The position numbers were made by a program, and so were the translations under genes. A DNA stretch of 64,000 nt. Source: Terricaulis sp. (lineage in GTDB: Bacteria; Pseudomonadota; Alphaproteobacteria; Caulobacterales; Aquidulcibacteraceae). Shown here one piece after another: positions 1-8,899 of this stretch. The notes under the pieces were generated by a model, which did not search any database, was not told where the DNA came from, and saw nothing but the letters and a program-made list of their open reading frames with translations. The stretch lies in assembly GCA_024707365.1 (NCBI GenBank), contig JANPZV010000005.1, positions 310,001 through 374,000 on the forward strand, in the 5' to 3' direction. Numbering within the stretch: position 1 is the first letter of the stretch; each line of letters opens with the position of its first letter.

Positions 1-520
1 AGAAATAAGTGTTGGCGACCTCTTCAAGATTTTGCGCACGCGCGAACGCTTCAGCGCCCTCCCCGATCAGGAACACATGCGGCGAATGCTCCATCACCGC
101 GCGCGCGGCCAGGATCGGATGCCTGGTGCGCGTGAGCCCCGCCACCGCGCCGGCCATGCGCGTGCGCCCATCCATGATCGAGGCGTCCAGCTCATTGCGC
201 CCTTCATAAGTGAACACCGCGCCGCGCCCGGCATTGAACAGCTCGTTATCCTCCAAATAAAGGATCGTGGCTTGCACCGCATCGAGCGCCGAGCCGCCGC
301 CTTCTAGAATATCGCCGCCGATCGAGAGCGCCTGGCGCAGCGCGGCGCGATATTGCGCATCGAGCTCCGGCGACAAGTTCGCCCGCTCGATCACGCCCGC
401 GCCGCCATGCACCACGAGCGACCAGCGCGGCGCTGGCGGCGCTGGCGGCTCGGCGCGGCCAAACGTGGCGCACGCCGAAAGCACAAGCGCCCCAAATGCG
501 GCGATGAGTGCGCGCATCAT
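1..520 (-). CDS. Isoaspartyl peptidase/L-asparaginase family lipoprotein, 3' part outside window
   Basis: N-terminal 173 residues of a plant-type (Ntn-hydrolase) asparaginase or isoaspartyl dipeptidase. Visible family motifs are VVHGGAG, the GSALDAV helix, LEDNELFNAGRGAVFT and ELDASIMDG. The start Met-Met is followed by a hydrophobic stretch and a lipobox ending LSAC (Cys17), so it is probably an exported lipoprotein, unlike the usual cytosolic enzymes. The autocatalytic Thr lies beyond the window edge and cannot be checked. Its ATG overlaps the stop of hpd by 4 bp (ATGA), so the two are probably co-transcribed. Family assignment is confident; substrate is not. Confidence 0.85.
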   Translation of the reverse strand, partial: MMRALIAAFGALVLSACATFGRAEPPAPPAPRWSLVVHGGAGVIERANLSPELDAQYRAALRQALSIGGDILEGGGSALDAVQATILYLEDNELFNAGRGAVFTYEGRNELDASIMDGRTRMAGAVAGLTRTRHPILAARAVMEHSPHVFLIGEGAEAFARAQNLEEVANTYF

Positions 521-1593
521 GCGCTTTCCTTCAAGACGCCGCGCTTGATCTGATCCAGCTCGATCGATTCAAACAGCGCTTTGAAATTGCCTTCGCCAAA
601 GCCCTCATTGCCCTTGCGCTGGATAAACTCAAAGAAAATCGGCCCGATCGCGTCCTTGCCGAAGATTTGCAGCAAGAGGCCCTGGCCTTCGCTGGGCGCG
701 CCGTCGATCAGGATGCGACGCTTGCGCAATTCTTCCACCGGCTCGCCGTGGCCCGGCAAGCGCTTATCGATCAGATCGAAATAGGTTTCGATCGTATCCT
801 GCAATTCAACGCCCCGCGCGCGCAGGCGATCGACCACTTCGTACAAATTATCCGTGCCGAAGGCGATGTGCTGGATGCCCTCGCCGCGATAGCGCTGCAA
901 ATATTCCTCGATCTGATCGACCTTGCCCTCCTCGCCCTTGCTTTCATTGAGCGGGATGCGGATCTTGCCGCACGGGCTTGTCATCGCCTTCGAGAACAGC
1001 CCGGTGACTTTGCCTTCAATATCGAAATAGCGAATCTCGCGGAAATTAAAGATGCGCTCATAATAATCGGCCCATTTGGCCATGTTGCCGCGCATCACAT
1101 TGTGCGTGAGGTGATCGAGATAGGTGAGGCCGATTTGGTTCTTCGCCTCATCGGCGCCGGCGACCGGCTCGAAATCGACATCATAGATCGTCCGCGCGCC
1201 ATAGCGATCGACAAGATAGACATAGGCGCCGCCGATGCCTTCAATGCAGGGAATATCCAATTCCATCGGCCCGATCGGCATATCGACAGGCTTGGCCCCG
1301 CGCTTCAGCGCTTCGTGATAGGCTTTCTTCGCATCCTTCACGCGAAACGCCATGCCGTTCGCGCTCGGCCCATGGCTGGCGCGGAACTCGGCCGGCTGCC
1401 CGCCCGGCTCCATGTTGAGGATGAAATTGATGTCGTTCTGCTTGTAGTGCAGCACGTTCTTCGAGCGATGCTTGCCCACGGCGGTAAAGCCCATGCGCTC
1501 AAAATATGCGGCGACATCGAGCGGATTGGGCGCAGTGAATTCCACGAACTCAAACCCGTCGGTCCCGATCGGGTTTTCAAACAGATCAGCCAT
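517..1593 (-). CDS. hpd: 4-hydroxyphenylpyruvate dioxygenase
   Basis: 358-residue non-haem Fe(II) dioxygenase that converts 4-hydroxyphenylpyruvate to homogentisate in tyrosine and phenylalanine catabolism. The metal triad is visible: His161 (LDHLTHNV), His242 (IQHIAFGTDN) and Glu322 (FFEFIQRKG), with family-typical spacing and length. The reading frame stays open upstream to 2007, but the ATG at 1593 has a GGAGG-like ribosome site and begins at the expected N-terminus MADLFENP. Divergent from a MarR-type regulator, with a palindrome in the 51-bp gap, so probably regulated by it. No homogentisate dioxygenase is in the window. Confidence 0.96.
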   Translation of the reverse strand: MADLFENPIGTDGFEFVEFTAPNPLDVAAYFERMGFTAVGKHRSKNVLHYKQNDINFILNMEPGGQPAEFRASHGPSANGMAFRVKDAKKAYHEALKRGAKPVDMPIGPMELDIPCIEGIGGAYVYLVDRYGARTIYDVDFEPVAGADEAKNQIGLTYLDHLTHNVMRGNMAKWADYYERIFNFREIRYFDIEGKVTGLFSKAMTSPCGKIRIPLNESKGEEGKVDQIEEYLQRYRGEGIQHIAFGTDNLYEVVDRLRARGVELQDTIETYFDLIDKRLPGHGEPVEELRKRRILIDGAPSEGQGLLLQIFGKDAIGPIFFEFIQRKGNEGFGEGNFKALFESIELDQIKRGVLKESA

Positions 1594-1625
1594 GGGGCTT
1601 CCTCCCACTTGCGTTTGGCGGCAAG

Positions 1626-1645
1626 TTAGTTTCAATTGAAACCAA
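1626..1645. promoter_or_regulatory. Palindromic operator between hpd and the MarR gene
   Basis: The core GTTTCAATTGAAAC (1629-1642) is a perfect 14-bp palindrome, extending to 20 bp with one mismatched pair. It lies in the short divergent gap and touches the regulator's start codon. MarR dimers bind sites of this size and symmetry, so it probably represses hpd and the regulator itself. Position and symmetry are seen; the binding protein is inferred. Confidence 0.7.
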
Positions 1646-2122
1646 TGGCAAGCGCGCAGAAAAAACTTGAGGAGCCCGCGGCGCGGGATCGGCTGGTGCT
1701 GGAGCAATTTTTGCCCTACCGGCTCTCGATCCTTTCCAACCGCGTCTCCCGCGCGATCGCGGCGCGTTATGCGAAGGCGTTTGACCTCACCATCCCGGAA
1801 TGGCGCATTATCGCCGTGCTCGGCCGCAGCCCCGGCCTCTCCGCCAAGGATATCGCCGAGGCGACGGAGATGGATAAGGTGGCGGTGTCGCGCGCCGTCG
1901 CGCGGCTGAGCGCCGCTGGGCGCATAACAGGCAAAAGCCGATCCGGACGACGCGCGCCGCCAGAAGCTGGTTTTAACGCGCGCCGGCGAAGCCGTGCACG
2001 CGCGCATCGCGCCGATCGCACTTGAGAGCGAGCAAAAATTGCTTCGCGCGTTCAGCGCCCGCGAACGTAAAGAGCTCGGCGCATTGCTCGATCGCTTGCT
2101 TGATGCGGCGCGCGCGCTCTAA
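1645..2122 (+). CDS. MarR-family regulator, one apparent frameshift
   Basis: Winged-helix MarR repressor of about 158 residues once the frame is restored. The first frame gives the dimerisation helix and DNA-binding helices (RLSILSNRVSRAIA, AKDIAEATEMDKVAVSRAV) and breaks after GRITGK at the AAAA run 1933-1936. With one A removed it continues with DPDDARRQKLVLTRAGE, the typical MarR wing, and ends at TAA 2120-2122. The ATG at 1645 is preferred to the TTG at 1636 because the latter lies inside the palindrome. Likely regulates hpd. The break looks like a homopolymer sequencing error, though real inactivation cannot be excluded. Confidence 0.85.
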
Positions 2123-2206
2123 CTCTAAGCGAAATTTATGGGAACCATACGCGCCCCGGCGCCGTTACCTCCAGGGACATTCGTGCAACCTGGAGAATTT
2201 TTGAGT

Positions 2207-2821
2207 ATGATCAAGACGTTTTGGACGAGCGCCGCTGTTTCCGCCATGGCTTTGGCGGCAGCGGCGTGCGCACAAACCGGCGCCGACGCCACCGCGAATG
2301 CGCGATCCAACACCGCCCCCGCGCAACAGAGCGCCGCTGTGAACGCGCCAATCACCGAGGCGGATTTGCAAGCCTACACCGCCGCGCGCAACGAGATTGC
2401 ATCAATCACGGCCGGTTTCGCGGAATTGACCGATGAAGAGCGCGGGCAGGCCACGGCGCAGATTGTCGCCATTCAGGAGCGCCACAATCTTACCCCCGCG
2501 CGCTATGACGCCATCGCGCGTGCGCTTGAGAGCGACCCTCAACTCGCCCAGCGCCAGGAAGCGGTGCAGGGCTTCAGCGACGCGCAAGTTGCTTCATTCG
2601 CTGCGGCGAGCGTCGAGATCGATCCTGTTGCGCGCACGCTGGCCGATGCGAGCGAAACCGAGCAAGCCGAGGGCGCAGAACAAATCCGGCTGATTCTCGA
2701 TCGCCACGGCCTTGATGGCTCCACCTACAATGCGATCGCCACCGCTGCGCAAACCGATCCAGATTTGCAGCAGCGCATCAATGACGCGCGCGTGACCGCC
2801 GAAGCGGCGTCATCTGACTAA
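2207..2821 (+). CDS. Lipoprotein with two DUF4168 domains
   Basis: 204 residues from the ATG at 2207. The signal peptide ends in a lipobox, LAAAAC (Cys21), suggesting an envelope lipoprotein. Two tandem copies of a DUF4168-like unit follow, each starting with ITEADLQAY or FSDAQVASF and ending in a YDAIARALESDPQL or YNAIATAAQTDPDL block. The function of DUF4168 is not established. The frame is open upstream to 2138, but that would put 23 residues before the signal peptide. The next gene encodes a single-domain paralogue, so this locus grew by domain and gene duplication. Confidence 0.8.
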   Translation: MIKTFWTSAAVSAMALAAAACAQTGADATANARSNTAPAQQSAAVNAPITEADLQAYTAARNEIASITAGFAELTDEERGQATAQIVAIQERHNLTPARYDAIARALESDPQLAQRQEAVQGFSDAQVASFAAASVEIDPVARTLADASETEQAEGAEQIRLILDRHGLDGSTYNAIATAAQTDPDLQQRINDARVTAEAASSD

Positions 2822-2926
2822 TTTGGCGTCATCGCTTACTTGCAGAAGTGACACGGTTCCTAACGGAACTGTCCAGTGGCCCAATGCGTAGTCGATGTGC
2901 GTTGGGGGAAACATCAGGAGAACGGT

Positions 2927-3313
2927 ATGTCACGATTTACATGGTTGAGCGCAGCTGCGCTGACGATCGCGCTCGGCGCCGCCATGCCGGCGGCGGCGCA
3001 GGAAACTGAAGCGCCGCCCGCGCAAGCCGAACAGCAAGCGGCGTTCACCGATGCGCAGATCGGCGCTTTCGCCGCTGCAAGTCAGGAGATTGATCCAATC
3101 AGCCGTCGCCTTGCGAACGCGACACCCGAAGAACGCGCCGAAGGCGCAACGGAAATCCGCGCCATTCTCACGCGCCACAATCTCGAAGCGGAGACATACA
3201 ACGCGATCGCCACGCAAGCGCAGAATGATGCTGGCTTGCAGGCGCGCATCGTGGCGGCCCTGCCCACCGCGCAGCCGGCCGGCGATGAAACTCCGCCGCC
3301 CGAACCAGAATAA
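2927..3313 (+). CDS. Secreted single-domain DUF4168 protein
   Basis: 128 residues with a cleavable signal peptide (MSRFTWLSAAALTIALG..., cut after AMPAAAQ) and one DUF4168-like domain: FTDAQIGAFAAASQEIDPI, then YNAIATQAQNDAGLQARI. The tail is rich in proline and glutamate. The start is set by an AGGAG ribosome site six bases before ATG 2927. It closely resembles the second repeat of the upstream lipoprotein, so the two are paralogues. No function can be given beyond envelope location. A strong terminator follows. Confidence 0.8.
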   Translation: MSRFTWLSAAALTIALGAAMPAAAQETEAPPAQAEQQAAFTDAQIGAFAAASQEIDPISRRLANATPEERAEGATEIRAILTRHNLEAETYNAIATQAQNDAGLQARIVAALPTAQPAGDETPPPEPE

Positions 3314-3332
3314 GAAAAGCGCTTAAAAGCCG

Positions 3333-3369
3333 AGCGCCCGCCATTCAAAGCGAATGGCGGGCGCTTTTT
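3333..3369 (+). terminator. Rho-independent terminator
   Basis: A perfect 14-bp stem (3333-3346 with 3352-3365) around the loop AAAGC is followed by TTTT. It ends the DUF4168 transcript and lies between convergent genes, so it may also stop the opposite-strand sugar dehydrogenase transcript, although the T-run on that side is weaker. Confidence 0.9.
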
Positions 3370-3395
3370 CGTTTAAGCATCGGGACTTAAATGTT

Positions 3396-4595
3396 TTAGC
3401 CGCGCGGCGTGAGGCGGATCACGCGGCCATCATCTTCATCGGTGACAATCCACAGCGCGCCGTCGGGCGCGGCGGCGACATCGCGGATGCGGCCGAGGCG
3501 GAGTTCAAACCGCTCCTCGCCGGCGACGCGATCGCCGTCCAGCCGCACGCGCACCAGCGATTGCGTATCAAGCCCGGCGATCAGAATATCGCCACGCCAC
3601 GGAAACAGATCGCCGCGATAAAATTCCATGTCGCCCGGCGCGATCACGGGATCCCAATAATAATTCGGCTGCTCCATCCCCTCTTGCTGGGTGATGCCGG
3701 CATTGATCGCGCCGCCGCGATACTCGATGCCGTAGGAAATGACAGGCCAGCCATAATTGCGCCCCGGCAGGGTGAGATTGAGCTCATCGCCGCCACGCGG
3801 GCCGTGTTCGAGGGTCCAGAGCGCGCCGGTTTCAGGATGCAGATCCGCGCCCTGAATATTGCGATGGCCGCTCGACCAAATCTCCGGGCGCACGCCCGCT
3901 TGGCCGACAAACGGATTATCAGCCGGAACCGATCCGTCGATGTTGATGCGCACAACCTTGCCGATATGGGTGGAATTATCCTGCGCCAACTCGCGCGGCT
4001 CATTTTGCTGGCGATCGCCCAGCGCAACGAACATCGCGCCCGTTCCGTCAAACACGATGCGCGAGCCGAAATGCCCACGCGAAGCCCAGCCAGGATGCTG
4101 GCGGAAAATGACCTGCACGTCTTCAAGGCGCGCGCCATCTGCGCTGAGCCGCCCGCGCGCCACGCTGGTTGCATTCGCCTCGCCCTCGAGCGGCTCGGAG
4201 AATGTCCAAAACACCAACCGGTCGGTCGCGAAATTCGGGCTGACGACAACATCAAGCAGGCCGCCCTGCCCGCGCGCATCCACGGCCGGCACGCCTGCAA
4301 CCGGCGCGGAAAGCGCGCCATCGCGGCCAAGCACGCGCATGCGGCCCGCGCGCTCTGTCACCAGCATCGCGCCGTCGGGCAGAAAGGCGATGGCCCAAGG
4401 ATGATCGAGCCCGGAGGCGATCACCTCATGCTCAATCGTGACGTTGGTGTTTTGCGCCAGCGCGCGCGTCTGCCCCTCAAAAGCGGGCTGATAATCGGTA
4501 TTCGGCGCGCCCTGGCGCACCGGCTCGCCATCGGCGGCGCTGGGCGCCGAGCATGCGGCCGCAGCGGCCAACAACACAACCAGAAGCATGCGCAT
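3396..4595 (-). CDS. PQQ-dependent aldose sugar dehydrogenase-type lipoprotein
   Basis: 399-residue six-bladed propeller protein of the soluble glucose/aldose dehydrogenase family (GSDH, YliI/Asd-like), which oxidises sugars with PQQ outside the cytoplasm. Family motifs in order: HPWAIAF (65-71), GHFGSR (175-180), GHRN (243-246), EHGPRGGDE (263-271) and NYGWP (280-284). The start at 4595 gives a lipoprotein signal with Cys15 and an AGGAAGG site upstream; the frame is open further, to 4670, without a better signal. No PQQ synthesis genes are in the window. The sugar substrate is unknown. Confidence 0.88.
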   Translation of the reverse strand: MRMLLVVLLAAAAACSAPSAADGEPVRQGAPNTDYQPAFEGQTRALAQNTNVTIEHEVIASGLDHPWAIAFLPDGAMLVTERAGRMRVLGRDGALSAPVAGVPAVDARGQGGLLDVVVSPNFATDRLVFWTFSEPLEGEANATSVARGRLSADGARLEDVQVIFRQHPGWASRGHFGSRIVFDGTGAMFVALGDRQQNEPRELAQDNSTHIGKVVRINIDGSVPADNPFVGQAGVRPEIWSSGHRNIQGADLHPETGALWTLEHGPRGGDELNLTLPGRNYGWPVISYGIEYRGGAINAGITQQEGMEQPNYYWDPVIAPGDMEFYRGDLFPWRGDILIAGLDTQSLVRVRLDGDRVAGEERFELRLGRIRDVAAAPDGALWIVTDEDDGRVIRLTPRG

Positions 4596-4738
4596 GAATG
4601 AATAGACCTTCCTTGGTGAATTTTGCGGCAAGTATGCCGCCTGAAACGCGATCACGCAAAGCAAAGCCATCGCTTTTCACTCGCCCCAGGCTTGGCGAGC
4701 GGCTAAAAATGGCGGCGGAGCGGGCAAGGGGAGCGCGC

Positions 4739-5371
4739 GTGGCTGACGTGTTCATTTCCTATTCGCGGCTCGATCGCGCGCGCGTGGATGCAATCGCCGA
4801 GCGGCTCGCCTCGCTGGGTTATACGGTGCGCCGCCAGCCAGCAGAACAAGGCGCGGCCTCGGCCGAAGCCTGCGCGCGCCAGATTGAATCCGCCGCCGCA
4901 ATCCTGGTGGTGTGGACGCACCGCGCGCGTGCATCCGCCGCCGTGTTCGCGCAGGCCGCCCATGCGCTCGACGCCGGCAAGCTCCTGCAAATGCGGCTCG
5001 ACGCGATCGCCCCGCCGGCGCCGTTTGACGCCCTCGCCCTCGCCGATATGAGCGGCGATAAAAGCGGGTGGGGGCCGCTGGAAGATGCGCTGGCGCGGCT
5101 GGCGAATGGCGCAGCCATGCCTGAAGCGGAAGCGCCTTTGCGCGCGCCAGGCCCATTGGCGACAGCGCCGCCGCTGGGGGCGCCCAAGCGGCTCACAAGC
5201 GCAGCGTCACTGAGCTTGGCCGCATTCGCCTTCGCACTCTGGGCCGCTTATGCCGGCGCCATGCCGCTGGATTATGCGCAATACGTCCTCGCGGGCGCGT
5301 TCACGCTCGCGCTTGGCGTTGCGGCGTTCAGCGCGTTTCGCCTGCTCGCCATTCGGCGCGCGGGGGGCTGA
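4739..5371 (+). CDS. TIR-like membrane protein with degenerate catalytic region
   Basis: About 210 residues from GTG 4739, preceded by AAGGGGAG. The N-terminus VADVFISYSRLDRARVDAIAERL is a clear TIR fold start. The helix that normally carries the NADase glutamate in an S-W-V-x-x-E pattern reads SAAVFAQAAHA, so the Glu seems replaced by Gln (my alignment by eye). The C-terminus has two hydrophobic segments (about 160-180 and 183-203), giving a cytosolic TIR head on a membrane anchor. The stop lies one base before the next start, so the two genes form an operon. Probably a scaffold rather than an NADase; the role is unknown. Confidence 0.75.
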   Translation: MADVFISYSRLDRARVDAIAERLASLGYTVRRQPAEQGAASAEACARQIESAAAILVVWTHRARASAAVFAQAAHALDAGKLLQMRLDAIAPPAPFDALALADMSGDKSGWGPLEDALARLANGAAMPEAEAPLRAPGPLATAPPLGAPKRLTSAASLSLAAFAFALWAAYAGAMPLDYAQYVLAGAFTLALGVAAFSAFRLLAIRRAGG

Positions 5372-5372
5372 G

Positions 5373-6158
5373 ATGGCGCGTCCGTTGCTCCGCGATTTTA
5401 TTCTGGGCGCCCGCCAAGTGGTGGCGCTGCAGCTCGTCATCGCCGTGATCGCGGTGGCGCTTTCTGGCTGGACCTTGGCCGTCACGGCCGATCTCATGCG
5501 CGAGCGTGAGCGGCTGCGCACGCGCGTGGCGCAACTCGAAGAAGCCCTGGTGACGCACGACATCGTCGTCCCTTCCACCGTGACGGTGACGGAAGCGATC
5601 GTGGCGCCGCGCGCGCGCCTCGCCTATCCGCCCTCCGCGCCCGAAGCGGGCCCGCCAGCCGAAACCGCCGACGCCGAAGCGCAAAGCAGCTTTAACCCTG
5701 GGCAAATCATTGGCGATCTGATCGCGCCGGCGCCGCCGGCGCGGGTGGTTGTGCTGCATGCGCGCGGGGAAGCCTCCGCGCGCATCGCCGAGCCGCTGGC
5801 GCGCGCCTTGGAAAGCGAAAGCGGCGTGCGCGTGATCGTGGCTGCGATGGGCCAGAACGATCGCCGCGCGCCGAGTTATGCGTATTATACCGGCCGGCAA
5901 AGCGGCGCGGCCTCCGCGCTGGTGCAACGCTTCACCGATATCGCCCGCCGTGAATCGGTGGCGCCCTGGTCGGCGCAATTGCGCGGCACGGCGCTGCCGG
6001 CGCAGGGCGAGTACGCGCCCGATCGGATCGACATCGTGCTGCCGATGCTGAGCCCGGCGCAGATCGAGCGGTTGGATCCGGCGGCCGCAGCCGCCCGCGC
6101 CGCGGCGGAAGCGGAAGCCGAAGACGCCGCCGCCACAGCCGCACCGCCCTCACCTTAA
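5373..6158 (+). CDS. Membrane-anchored coiled-coil protein, partner of the TIR-like gene
   Basis: 261 residues, not a family I recognise with confidence. One transmembrane helix at about 16-38 (VVALQLVIAVIAVALSGWTL), a short coiled coil (MRERERLRTRVAQLEEAL), a proline/alanine-rich linker, then a compact domain (about 125-225) starting ARVVVLHARGEASARIAEPL. Alternating strands and helices there recall small periplasmic alpha/beta domains such as LytR_C, but this is only an impression. The tail is an Ala/Glu-rich low-complexity run. The ATG at 5373 follows the TIR gene's stop by one base, so they are expected to be made together. Confidence 0.65.
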   Translation: MARPLLRDFILGARQVVALQLVIAVIAVALSGWTLAVTADLMRERERLRTRVAQLEEALVTHDIVVPSTVTVTEAIVAPRARLAYPPSAPEAGPPAETADAEAQSSFNPGQIIGDLIAPAPPARVVVLHARGEASARIAEPLARALESESGVRVIVAAMGQNDRRAPSYAYYTGRQSGAASALVQRFTDIARRESVAPWSAQLRGTALPAQGEYAPDRIDIVLPMLSPAQIERLDPAAAAARAAAEAEAEDAAATAAPPSP

Positions 6159-6235
6159 GTCGCTCGCCTTATAAAACCGTGCGTCAGCCGCAGCGCGCGT
6201 TGCCTGCACCGGCTGCGTGCGTATGAATATGCCGC

Positions 6236-8857
6236 ATGAAAAAGCTTTTCGCCTTCGCTCAGCCCGCCGCCCTGCTCCTGCTCGTGTGCGCCCTGCTGGC
6301 GCCGACGCCGGCCCATGCGCAGCGCCATTGGTTTGAAGGCGAGCCCACGCCGCTGCGCTACGATATCGCCATCACGCCCGACGCTGCGGCTGGCGCGTTC
6401 ACCGGCGAGGCCAGCATCGTCATCGAAACCAGCGCGCCGCTTGGCGCCATCGTGATGAACCAGATGGAGCTTTCCATCCAAGCGGCCAGCATCAATGGCG
6501 TGCGCGCCGAAGCGGCGGCCGATCATGCGGCGCAAACGCTGACGCTCACCCCGCGCCACGCGCTGCCTGCCGGGCGGCACACGATCCGCATCGTCTATTC
6601 TGGCCGCATCTATGATGAGGCCTATGGTCTTTTCCGCGTGAGCTACAATGCGGACGGCGAAACGCGCCGGGCGCTGGCCACGCAATTTGAGCCGGGCGAT
6701 GCGCGCCGCATGGCGCCGATGTGGGATCAGCCCAATCGCCGCGCCGTGTTCGGCCTCACTGTCACAGCGCCAACGAGCGAAATGGTGATCGGCAATATGC
6801 CGGTCGCCTCCAGCCAGCGCCTGCCGCGCGGGCTGACGCGCACCACCTTCGCCGATACGCCATCGATGCCCTCCTATCTGCTCTTCCTCGCCGTCGGCGA
6901 TTTTGAGCGGATCACCCAGGATGTGGATGGCGTGGAGCTTGGCATTGTCGTGCGGCGCGGCGAAGCGGAGCGCGGCCGCTACGCGCTGCAAGCGGGCGCG
7001 GAATCGCTACGCTATTTCACCGAATATTTCGGCATCCCCTATCCGCTGCCCAAGCTTGACATGATCGGCGTGCCCGGCGCGGGCGGCTTTGGCGCGATGG
7101 AGAATTGGGGCGCCATTCTCTATTTCGATCAATATCTGCTGCTCGACGCCAATTCGAGCGAAGGCGATCGCCGCACCGTGTTTGAATTTGTGGCGCACGA
7201 GGTGGCGCACCAATGGTTCGGCAATCTCGTCACCATGATGTGGTGGGATGATCTTTGGCTCAATGAAGGCTTCGCCACCTGGATGGAGCAGAAAGCCATG
7301 GATGCGCGCCATCCGGCCTGGGAGCCTTGGCTCAGCCAGCTTGCCGGCGGCACGGCGACAGCGATGGCGCTCGACGCGCGCGAGGGCACGCACCCGGTGG
7401 TGCAAGTGGTGAACACGATCGATGACGCGAACCTCGCGTTCAACATGATCACCTATCAGAAAGGCCTCGCCGTCGTGCGCATGCTTGAGGCCTATGTAGG
7501 CGAAGAGGACTTCCGCCGGGGCGTGCGCGATTATCTCAACGCGCGCCTCTATGGCAACGCGCAAACCGAAGATCTCTGGCGCGCCGTACAGGCCGCTTCC
7601 GGCCAGCCAATCCTGGAGATAGCGCGCGGCTTCACCACCCAGCCCGGCTTTCCTGTGCTGCGCACCTCAAGCGCACGCTGCGCCGATGGCCGCAGCGGCT
7701 GCATCCGCATCGCCCAGCAGCGCTTTGCACTGGATGACGCCTCGCGCACCGGCGAGCTTTGGGCCCTGCCGCTGGTGACGCAGCGGCTTGGCCAAGCGCC
7801 GCAGCGCACGCTCGCAGCCGCCGCGCCAGAGCAAATCATCAGCCTGCCCGGCTCAGGCCCTTATCTCATCAATGCGGGGCAAACCGGGTTTTTCCGCGTG
7901 CTCTATGATGGGGCCAATTTCAACGCGCTGCGCGATCGCTTCACCACGCTCAGCACCGAAGATCAGCTTGGCCTGCTGCTGGATTATTGGGCCTTCGCCC
8001 GCAATGGCGATGCGCCGTTCGCCAATTATCTCGACCTGGTGGCGCGGCTGCCAGCGGATGCAAATCCAACTTTGGTGAACACCACGATCGGCTCCATCAC
8101 CGCTTTGGCCGGCTTCGCGGCGGGCCGGCCGGAGGAAGCGGCGGTCGAGCGTTTTGCGCTCAACACGCTGCGGCCGTTCTTTGCTGAGATCGGCTGGGAG
8201 GCGCGCGAGGGCGAGCACGCCAACGCCCCGCTCACGCGCGGCGCGCTGATCGGCGCGCTTGGCGGGCTGGGCGATGAAGCGGTGCTCGCCGAAGTGCGCC
8301 GCCGCGTGGCCGAGGACGACATCCCGCCCGCGCTGCGCAACACCGTGCTCGGCATCTACGCTGCAAGCGTCACGCCCGCCGAATATGAGCAATTGCTCGC
8401 CCAAGCGCGCGGCGCGCAGGATTTTGTCGAGCAACGCCGCGCTTGGTTGCGTGTTGCGGCGGCAAGCGATCCGGCGCTGGCGGCGCGCACGCTGCAGCTG
8501 GTGCTGGGCGAGGACATCCCGCGCCAGATCCGCACCCAGGTGCTCAGCGTGGTCGCCGGCGGGCATACGCAAATGGCCTGGGATTTCCTGGTGGAAAACC
8601 GCGCCGCGATCGAGGCGCTGCTCGATCCGCTGCAGCGGCTCGAATACCCGCCCGGCATCGCAGGCCGCAGCGCCGATCCAGCCATGATCCCCGCGCTTGA
8701 AGCCTATGCCCGCGATTTCCCCGAAGGCGCGCGCGGCAATGTGGCCGCCGCCATCGCCGGCATCCGCATCCGCGCCGCCACCGCCGAGCGCGTGCCAGAA
8801 GCCGCAGCCTGGATCGCCGCGCACGAGCGCCGGGCCCAGCAGCGGCGGGCGCGGTAG
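6236..8857 (+). CDS. M1-family zinc aminopeptidase, exported
   Basis: 873 residues. The signal peptide (MKKLFAF...PAHA) sends it to the periplasm or outside. The GAMEN substrate motif is at 286-290 and the zinc site is HEVAH (321-325) with Glu344 nineteen residues after the second His, as in the gluzincin M1 family. The C-terminal half is the helical ERAP1-like domain. It trims N-terminal residues from peptides; specificity cannot be read. It precedes lptC by 42 bp on the same strand, but a functional link to LPS export is not implied. No frame problems. Confidence 0.95.
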   Translation: MKKLFAFAQPAALLLLVCALLAPTPAHAQRHWFEGEPTPLRYDIAITPDAAAGAFTGEASIVIETSAPLGAIVMNQMELSIQAASINGVRAEAAADHAAQTLTLTPRHALPAGRHTIRIVYSGRIYDEAYGLFRVSYNADGETRRALATQFEPGDARRMAPMWDQPNRRAVFGLTVTAPTSEMVIGNMPVASSQRLPRGLTRTTFADTPSMPSYLLFLAVGDFERITQDVDGVELGIVVRRGEAERGRYALQAGAESLRYFTEYFGIPYPLPKLDMIGVPGAGGFGAMENWGAILYFDQYLLLDANSSEGDRRTVFEFVAHEVAHQWFGNLVTMMWWDDLWLNEGFATWMEQKAMDARHPAWEPWLSQLAGGTATAMALDAREGTHPVVQVVNTIDDANLAFNMITYQKGLAVVRMLEAYVGEEDFRRGVRDYLNARLYGNAQTEDLWRAVQAASGQPILEIARGFTTQPGFPVLRTSSARCADGRSGCIRIAQQRFALDDASRTGELWALPLVTQRLGQAPQRTLAAAAPEQIISLPGSGPYLINAGQTGFFRVLYDGANFNALRDRFTTLSTEDQLGLLLDYWAFARNGDAPFANYLDLVARLPADANPTLVNTTIGSITALAGFAAGRPEEAAVERFALNTLRPFFAEIGWEAREGEHANAPLTRGALIGALGGLGDEAVLAEVRRRVAEDDIPPALRNTVLGIYAASVTPAEYEQLLAQARGAQDFVEQRRAWLRVAAASDPALAARTLQLVLGEDIPRQIRTQVLSVVAGGHTQMAWDFLVENRAAIEALLDPLQRLEYPPGIAGRSADPAMIPALEAYARDFPEGARGNVAAAIAGIRIRAATAERVPEAAAWIAAHERRAQQRRAR

Positions 8858-8899
8858 CTGCGCCTTGCTTCCGCCCCGCGCCCACGCCACAAGCGAGCC

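Noticed and set aside
508-1629. 373-residue frame opposite hpd
   Set aside because: High-GC antisense shadow with composition rich in A, R and I. hpd on the other strand has the full metal triad.
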